Below, piece by piece: positions 58,193 through 64,000 of a stretch of DNA of 64,000 nt (positions are counted from its first letter, which is position 1; every line of letters starts with the position of its first letter). The notes under the pieces are model-generated. The model did not search any database. It was given only the letters and a program-made list of their open reading frames with translations, and was not told the origin of the DNA. The stretch lies in the NCBI GenBank assembly GCA_963854835.1, contig OY978530.1, positions 15,387,720 to 15,451,719 on the forward strand. Direction: 5' to 3'. This DNA is from Megamerina dolium. Its lineage: Eukaryota > Arthropoda > Insecta > Diptera > Megamerinidae. The position numbers were made by a program, and so were the translations under genes.

Positions 58193-58580
58193 TCACTATT
58201 AAAGCACCATTTAGTTCTAAGCTGTTGGATAAAGAGCTGCAAAAACAAGTCTATTGGCTTACACATCATTATCATGGACTTCGATGGGGTGATGAGTCAA
58301 TTTCATTGAATGAAGTGAAAAATTATCTCCGTTTACATTTGAAAAATGCAAAAATATATATGTGAAAGGAAGAGAGAAAAAATAATGGTTGGAAGAAATT
58401 TTTAAATTTAAACAGATCTACGATTTGAATGAAATTATTTGTGATAATTTTAAGATAATGTATATGAAATATCCAATACATTCACCATGTACACCAGCAC
58501 CTTCATGTACTGTTAGCAATATACAAATCTGTGCTTTAAACAATGTACTAGTCCTAAGTAAATATGTTAATTTAGAGTAA
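58193..58580 (+). pseudogene. Unnamed protein fragment with VKG...KKxWL motif
   Basis: In a frame different from the capsid: IKAPFSSKLLDKELQKQVYW, LTHHYHGLRWGDESISLNEV, then after a frameshift IYVKGREKK, a stop, WLEEIFKFKQIYDLNEI and CTVSNIQICALNNVLVLSKY. The spacing of HGLxW, VKGxEKKxWL and CALNNV resembles an uncharacterised protein I associate with arthropod transposon-linked loci. I cannot name its function. It is fused directly to the capsid fragment. Confidence 0.5.
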
Positions 58581-58640
58581 AACAAAAGAACATTTCATCA
58601 ATAAAATAGAAAAATAAAATTTCAAATTAGTATAAATTTA

Positions 58641-58642
<2 letters not shown>

Positions 58643-58711
<69 letters not shown>

Positions 58712-58722
58712 ATATATATATT
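58643..58722. repeat. (TA)n tract
   Basis: Alternating AT between the plus-strand genes and the end of the polymerase on the minus strand. It truncates the polymerase C-terminus. Confidence 0.95.
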
Positions 58723-60175
58723 TTGTTGATTTTCCAATTGGTAAAATCATTATGATAATCGTGAATAGATGTAGGATAATCTTGATCAACTTCTAGAATA
58801 AATCCTACATCTGAAGTATTGCTTATTGAGAAAATATTGAAATCTGTAATGTTTTCAACCCACTCAAATCCACCATACGGTAAATACTCTGACATTGCCC
58901 AACCATACAGATATTCACATGGTTTAGTACAATCATACTCTGGTAGTTTTTTATTATTTGCTTTCGCATAGCGATTGCTACATTGAACAATAGCACCTCT
59001 TATTCCATTCTTTATGAAATTATACATGTTGATATCTTGAAAAAGATCTAATTCAATCATGGTGGTTTTTTAACATAGCATCCCAGGATAAACCTGGCGT
59101 AGTACGATTATGACAAGGATCCAATTGATAGATATCTTTACAAACTTTGCGCAAATTTTCAAATATATCTACCAGCAATAAAACATCTGTTTTCAAATAC
59201 AAGAGCATGTAGTCGAGCAAAGTTTTACATTTAAATGTAGTCCAAATACTTACAGCATGTTCATAATTAACAACAGAACACTCTGTATTATTTAAAGTGG
59301 AGAAGAATTGTTATCGAGGAGGAAGATTATTTTCCTTCAAAGGATCAACTGAATTTAAATATTCGTATGGAAATACTCCTTTACGTTTCAATAAGTTAAA
59401 TTCTATACTAGATGGATATGCTGACTTTAAAACATTAAAATCTTCGGTATTTAAATTTTTAGCTAAACTTTCCAAACCAGAGGACATTTCTTTGTTTAGA
59501 GGACTAATTTTACTATCACCGGGAAACGCACTAATTCTTTAACAAAAAGATGACAGTCATATCCCGAAAAATTTTGGAAGAAAATTGGAATGAACTTCGC
59601 AACTTGAAAATTCAAATGAGCGGCACCGCGATATTTTCCCGTTAAATGACAATGATCGAAAACTATCTTCATTCATTTCCTTCTCACAAATATGACATAT
59701 TCTTGCTGACGTACGTAGCTCTAATTCTTCTGGTGTGAGGGAGTTGATTGGTCTAACTATACTTAAATAATTTTTATAAATCATTTAACAATTACTTATA
59801 AATATTTTTGCACAATCTTCGCCCGAGTGAATTACAAATTTATCTAGACTTTGGTCGAAACTACACTTGATATAATACGAAAATGCTATCGGTCTATGAA
59901 TTTGAGTAGTTAACACATTATTAGACTCATTTACATTCACGTTCTCTAAAATACACTAAAAATCTGCATAGATAGCGAATGGAACATTAAGTTTAGACTT
60001 GAAAGAACGAAATTTTAACTTGTCGTTACCGTTTTCACCAGTGGGCATATTTGTTACCACTTTGTTGCACTCTTCTCGGTGTCTGCTCATAATATCATCA
60101 TTTCTGCTATATTGCAAACAGAAGTTACATAAGGAGATAGCACGCTCGTTGAGGATCAGCTGTGATCGTGCAAGT

Positions 60176-60242
60176 CTGTAAATAAGAATTAATGTATAAA
60201 ATATTTGAGACATACTTGATAGTTTAGGTGTGTTGATCTTAC
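60176..60242 (-). other. Putative 67-bp intron in the polymerase gene
   Basis: Starts GTAAGATC and ends TTATTTACAG on the minus strand. Removing it keeps the frame from KDIS to RLARSQ, where family proteins are continuous. The size is typical of fly introns. Confidence 0.75.
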
Positions 60243-60388
60243 CTTGAAATATCTTTAATCCAAACGTAGTGGAAATTGTCTTCTTGTTGAAGAAATAAGA
60301 GGTTTATGTGGATATTTTTCAACTCTTTGGTACTGTAATACGGTCCGACTATAGCATCACGATTTTCGGAACATCCAAATACATTAAC

Positions 60389-60394
60389 GCTAAT
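60389..60394. other. Target-site copy at the Jockey 3' junction
   Basis: gctaat (attagc on the minus strand) sits between the poly(A) of the Jockey 3' half and the polymerase codons. The same six bases lie at 50595-50600, between polymerase and the Jockey 5' end. Confidence 0.75.
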
Positions 60395-61318
60395 TTTTTT
60401 TTGTTTTTTTTTTCAAGCTTTATTTATTGGATCTTCCTAAAATTACTTAGAAACTAACAATAAGTAATCAAATCCTACAAACTAACTAAAATTATGTGAT
60501 ATTCCCAAAGTTCCATCACAATTTGTTGAGTTGCGAGGTATAGCAATTTCACAGCATATTCAGTGTGTCTTTTCTTTTTAATCGACGATGCCCCGTGCTT
60601 AGCAACAATTGCCTAGCAAGGGGATTCGGATGATTGTGTAATTTTTGAATGTAGCTTCTGCAGGACATTGCAACTTCCTCAGAAATTGTGGGTACATTTA
60701 AATCTCGATGGATGTTAAAGTTCCTCATATACCAAGGCGCGTTTACAATAATTCGCAGACACAATTGGATTGTATTCGCTGCAAATTTTCCATATTTGAG
60801 GGAGATGCGGTGCCCCAAAACTGAATAGCATAAGTCCAGATTAGCTTCAGGATTGCTTTATATAATAGCACTTTGTATTCGAGATTCAGCTTTGATCTTT
60901 TGTGTAACAGCCACCATAACTGATTCATTTTAAGATTGATCAGAGTTTTCTTTGACTCTATGTGATTTTTCCATGTCAGCCTTCTGTCGAGGTGAATACC
61001 CAAGTACTTTGTTGAGGAACATTGTGGAACTGATTTGTTATTTATTTTAAGTCGGAGACATGTATCTAGCCTTAGTGTGAAAATTACATGTACACTCTTT
61101 GATTCATTGACTTTTATGCACCAGTTTGCTAACCAGATTTCGAGAGAATCGAGATGAGTCTGCAGGAGTTTAGTAGCTTATATGGGGTTAAAGCGAGGGC
61201 ACAATATTGCCGATATCATCTGCAAAGGTCGATATGAATGTATAGTTATTGTTGAGCATATCTGAAGTATATAAGATATACAGTAAGAGCCCCAAAACGT
61301 TTCCTTGTGGAACGCCAA
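60395..61318 (-). pseudogene. Jockey LINE 3' half: RT C-terminus and poly(A)
   Basis: The minus strand begins with VGVPQGNVLGLLLYILYTSD and FISTFADDIGNI, the palm with catalytic FADD. Frameshifted sequence leads to frame 60743-61003 (YLGIHLDRRLTWKNHI-like GIHLDRRLTWKNHIESK, LYKAILKLIWTYAIQFWGTA) and to 60549-60818 (VNAPWYMRNFNIHRDL, SYIQKLHNHPNPLARQLL). A 3' untranslated region ends aataaagcttg followed by about 20 A with one C (60395-60413). The thumb and tail are Jockey-clade. The upstream RT half is missing at 61318. Confidence 0.88.
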
Positions 61319-61925
61319 CGGTTTATAATTGACATAAATGAAGAAAAGAGGGCAAACTCGGTTTTTGACAGTATGTCAAGATTGTGTGGGTGTCCTGAAA
61401 ATTCCAATTATGCAGTTTTGTTTTACTCGGCCAGACCTACAACCTCCACTGTAAGATTTCCCAGCTATTTCAGGCTCAATGTCAAAAGAATCCTAATTAT
61501 AAAAATGTATTTAAAAATGAATTTTAACTCAATTTGGTGTGCATGCACAGAATTCGTGTGCGTTGCTATATACACGAATTGCAGTGTAAATGCAAAGGGA
61601 TTAGAATTTCGTCATTGTGAGAATAGATGTGAGAAATAACATGGAGTTACCACGACAGTAGAGCAAGTAAAAAATTGGAATGGTGAGTTCTATTCAATGT
61701 TTTTTGTTTTACAAATTGTGCTTCTTCCTAACTTCAATATTTTAAAACATCTATTGCGTTCTGTATAATTGAGAGTGATTTAATTTTTTTTTGTAATTTA
61801 AATGTCTTTCGAAGTGTGTTTAATTGAAAGACACTTTTTAAGTATATAATTATAACGATTAATGTGTATACATATACACACTATGTTTTATATTATGCAC
61901 ATACGTAATTTTCTACACTTTTATG
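61319..61925. other. Region right of the permuted segment; no gene recognised
   Basis: A 110-codon frame at 61307-61639 shows no family features that I recognise and begins inside the Jockey fragment, so I do not call it a gene. Confidence 0.5.
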
Positions 61926-62105
61926 ATATTAATTAAATTTGTAGTGTTCGTTTATATATATATGTAGTTTATTGGGTCTTCTCTCTTTATCTCTCATCGT
62001 GTGATGTACATATACACTTTCCTATATACTCGCAATTCTTTCAAGTGGTTATTAACATATAGTCAAGTTGAAAATACCCTCTTTAGGTGCAGGGTATAAA
62101 AAATA
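61926..62105 (+). repeat. Diverged copy of the ttcaagtggtta repeat end
   Basis: ttctttcaagtggttattaa followed by accctctttaggtgcagggt and ataaaaa resembles the end of the repeat at 14150-14213 and the widespread fly repeat ending in an accctg...cagggtataa hairpin. Confidence 0.55.
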
Positions 62106-63169
62106 TAATATGAAGAATATCAAAATGCTGAATAACGATAAATATTAATAGTATTTTGTGCTATGGTACATGAACACTATTTTTTGCCACTCCTTTGGCA
62201 GTAGGGTGACAAAAGACAATCAGAATCATAGAAATATAAAATAAAGAAAAATTTCTTGCAACAAAAAAAAATACAAAGGAGGGTTAAGTAAAGTGAGTGC
62301 ATATATTAAAAGAAGGAATGGTGTAGAGCGAAAAAGTAACAAAGTGTCGTCGAACTAACGGTTGAAAAACCACCACCATTTTTTGTTTTTTTGATTTGCA
62401 TATTTCAAACATGTTACCTTTGTTGTTTCGTTATACACATAGGCACACACACATACACTAATTTTACCTAGGCATTCGTTTTTTGCGGCCATACTAATTT
62501 TTTATTATTTTTTTCTATCCATATACATGATACTATGGAATTATCGAGGCAGGGAGAAAAAAGGAACCTGCAATAACAACAATAAAAAAATGGGAGGAGC
62601 CTCTCTAGAGTATAATACTAATACAAAAAAATCGTATCTTTCTCAGTATTTATTACGAAGGGGTCAATATAAAAACCACTTTCGATTTCGAGCTGTAAAC
62701 TCGTGTGAATTGTCTTACACATTTTTCAAAGCCTAGCAAGGAGATTTTCAAGGAATCCTTTATGAAATATGAGCGGGACAATTAAGAGTTAAGGTCTCAT
62801 GAGCAAACAAAATCTAAACATCTAACCAATCCATTCGGCGGTCACTTATATTATTGGTTTAAAAACATATAACATGAAGGCATATAGCTACTAAAACAAA
62901 CGAATGTACTCTACAGCAGAAAGTTTAAGAATTACAATTCCCAATGGAGAAATTCATGAAGGCTCACTAAAATCAGTCCAATCAGTGACATTGTGTAAGA
63001 ATAAAACGACTACTTAATGTCGCAAACACGACGGCTCAATTCTTACTGAAAAAAAGCAATTCATTTTATTCGGTCAATACTCAAAATGTACGGTACTTAT
63101 TTGTACCAATAATGATAATTTCTATGTACATGCATTTTAGGTAAACGAAATTCAATAGGTATACATAAA
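62106..63169. other. Spacer, nothing recognised
   Basis: AT-rich sequence without a supported gene. A 69-codon frame at 62527-62736 has no recognisable features. Confidence 0.5.
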
Positions 63170-63193
63170 TATATATATATATATATATATATA

Positions 63194-64000
63194 CAGTGGC
63201 TCACAGCTTATTTCGTACAGTGTATATATTTTTATGTACATGGCTGTAACATCGAAACTAAAAAACTTATCGATAAGTTTTGAATGTAGATGTCTGTGTA
63301 TGTGTTTAGTAAACCTAATAAGAAAACGGGGAACCCCAAAAATTTTTCTTTTTGTTATGCAAGAGAGAAAAACTATTGATCAGCTGATTTTCAGCTCACA
63401 TCTTATTTCGTACACAAACTTCAATGTAAGTAAGTTTCATTCTGCCGCGCAGTTACAAAGTTTTTTTGAATTGTATGAGTTTTTGGACCTTTTTAACTAT
63501 TATAACATTTTTTATTATTATTATTTTAAATAGTTAAAGTGCTGTAAATTAAACATTTAGCGTTATGGGTCGTCGTAAAACGATGGAACAGCGTAAACTG
63601 GTAATTAACCATTTTAGGAAAGGTCAGAGTGTGCGAAAAATTGCTGAAATGACAAATTTAAGTGCCTCAACTGTCCAATACATCATTCAACGCTTCGTTC
63701 GCGAAAATCGGTTGGAGAACAAGGGCAGAGAAGCACCTAATAAGATTTTCAACGCTTCAGACGAGCGTTATATTGTACGAAAAATTAAGAAAAATCCAAA
63801 GTTATCCGCTCCGAAGTTGGCTGCAGAGGTTCAGCGTGAAATAGGAAAATCATCCAGTGCTGAAACTGTCCGACGTGTGCTGCGCAATCATGACTTGAAC
63901 GGTCGAGTAGCCCGAAAGAAACCATTCATTTCGAAAATGAATATACAACGCCGACTTGACTTCGCCAAAGAGCATATTATTAATACTCCTGCGTTCTGGA
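63194..64000 (+). mobile_element. Tc1-like element with two end repeats (IR/DR-type), continues past window
   Basis: After TA (63192-63193) the end reads CAGTGGCTCACAGCTTATTT. The stretch GCTCACAGCTTATTTCGTAC (63199-63218) recurs as GCTCACATCTTATTTCGTAC at 63394-63413 in direct orientation, with one mismatch in 21 bp when the next base is included. Paired binding sites about 195 bp apart within one end are typical of Tc1-family elements with IR/DR ends. Confidence 0.85.
63565..64000 (+). CDS. Tc1-like transposase, N-terminal 145 codons, open to the window edge
   Basis: The ATG at 63565 opens a frame with no stop to the last base. MGRRKTMEQRKLVINHFRKG, SVRKIAEMTNLSASTVQYII (first helix-turn-helix) and LSAPKLAAEVQREIGKSSSA, ETVRRVLRNHDLNGRVARKK (second, paired-like domain) are the bipartite DNA-binding region of Tc1 transposases. 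INTPAFW just before the edge precedes the first catalytic aspartate (usually W...V.WSDE). Unlike the other transposases here it shows no lesion in the visible part. Confidence 0.9.
   Translation, partial: MGRRKTMEQRKLVINHFRKGQSVRKIAEMTNLSASTVQYIIQRFVRENRLENKGREAPNKIFNASDERYIVRKIKKNPKLSAPKLAAEVQREIGKSSSAETVRRVLRNHDLNGRVARKKPFISKMNIQRRLDFAKEHIINTPAFW

Larger units (their letters stand above)
58730..60394 (-). pseudogene. polB: Polinton type B DNA polymerase, central part
   Basis: The minus strand reads VNVFGCSENRDAIVGPYYST, NFHYVWIKDIS, a 67-bp intron, RSQLILNERAISLCNFCLQY, NMPTGENGNDKLKF and FAIYADF followed by a TAG where exonuclease motif I normally has E. Then come ELELRTSARICHICEKEMNE, KTDVLLLVDIFENLRKVC, TPGLSWDAML and IRGAIVQCSNRYAKANNK. 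Near the end, EYLYGWAMSEYLPYGGFEWV lacks the preceding D-A-N-N segment of polymerase motif A. Motifs B and C are absent, cut by (TA)n. Such polymerases are protein-primed and replicate the element. The N-terminal part lies at 50595-51613. Confidence 0.9.

Noticed and set aside
46916..61318. Simple insertion model for the split polymerase gene
   Set aside because: For a minus-strand gene a simple insertion would leave the N-terminus at the higher coordinate; the observed order is the reverse.
61307..61639. 110-residue plus-strand frame
   Set aside because: It begins inside the Jockey RT fragment on the opposite strand and shows no family feature; coding is unsupported.

Overview
The window is eukaryotic and looks like a fly (Diptera) genome. 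It is AT-rich with long (TA)n tracts, has a fly-sized 67-bp intron, and is packed with fly-type transposons: Ty3/gypsy, BEL/Pao and copia LTR elements, Jockey-, CR1- and LOA-like LINEs, several mariner subfamilies, a maT-type DD37D element, a rosa-like DD41D element, hAT, Tc1 and a Polinton/Maverick. The rosa-like DD41D transposase, a lineage first described in Ceratitis rosa, makes a tephritid fruit fly plausible, but that is inference. I found no host protein gene, no rRNA and no genuine tRNA gene. Almost every coding stretch is a transposon gene, and nearly all are broken.

Layout. 1-7139: a nearly complete Ty3/gypsy element (left LTR cut by the window edge) inserted in a Jockey-like LINE (7141-7609, minus). 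7634-10238: 5' part of a second gypsy-type element (minus: gag, Lys-type PBS, long LTR); its 3' part (integrase, LTR) lies in plus orientation at 37897-40474. 10454-11754: mariner. 12268-14213: dispersed repeats and a SINE. 14437-16510: LINE with a SINE inside. 16511-17283: (TA)n. 17292-25665: SINE copies, degenerate BEL/Pao gag, a SINE-containing mariner (21885-23464) and a 1,057-bp solo LTR nested in a SINE. 25862-26700: irritans-type mariner. 27010-29513: BEL/Pao remnant holding a deleted mariner. 28404-37696: a near-perfect 9.3-kb palindrome centred on a (TA)n tract in LOA-like LINE sequence and abutting a 200-N gap. 40478-46532: copia tail, hAT, DD37D element, SINEs and a mellifera-type mariner.

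46916-61318 is the most interesting part. It holds pieces of a Polinton: protein-primed type B DNA polymerase, a chromodomain integrase, and capsid-like genes. A Jockey LINE had inserted in the polymerase gene. The 5' half of that Jockey and the polymerase N-terminus lie at the left end; the polymerase C-terminal part and a Jockey 3' half with poly(A) lie at the right end. Both Jockey/polymerase junctions carry the same 6-bp target-site copy (attagc). The map is therefore permuted, as if a circle or tandem repeat had been opened inside the Jockey. CR1-like and rosa-like elements lie inside it.

63194-64000: the start of a Tc1-like element with two direct repeats near its end and an open transposase frame that runs off the window.

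The elements relate to one another mainly by nesting. Target-site duplications give local order: LINE then SINE at 15.8 kb; SINE then LTR element at 24.5 kb; mariner then SINE at 22.2 kb and 45.9 kb; polymerase then Jockey at 50.6/60.4 kb.
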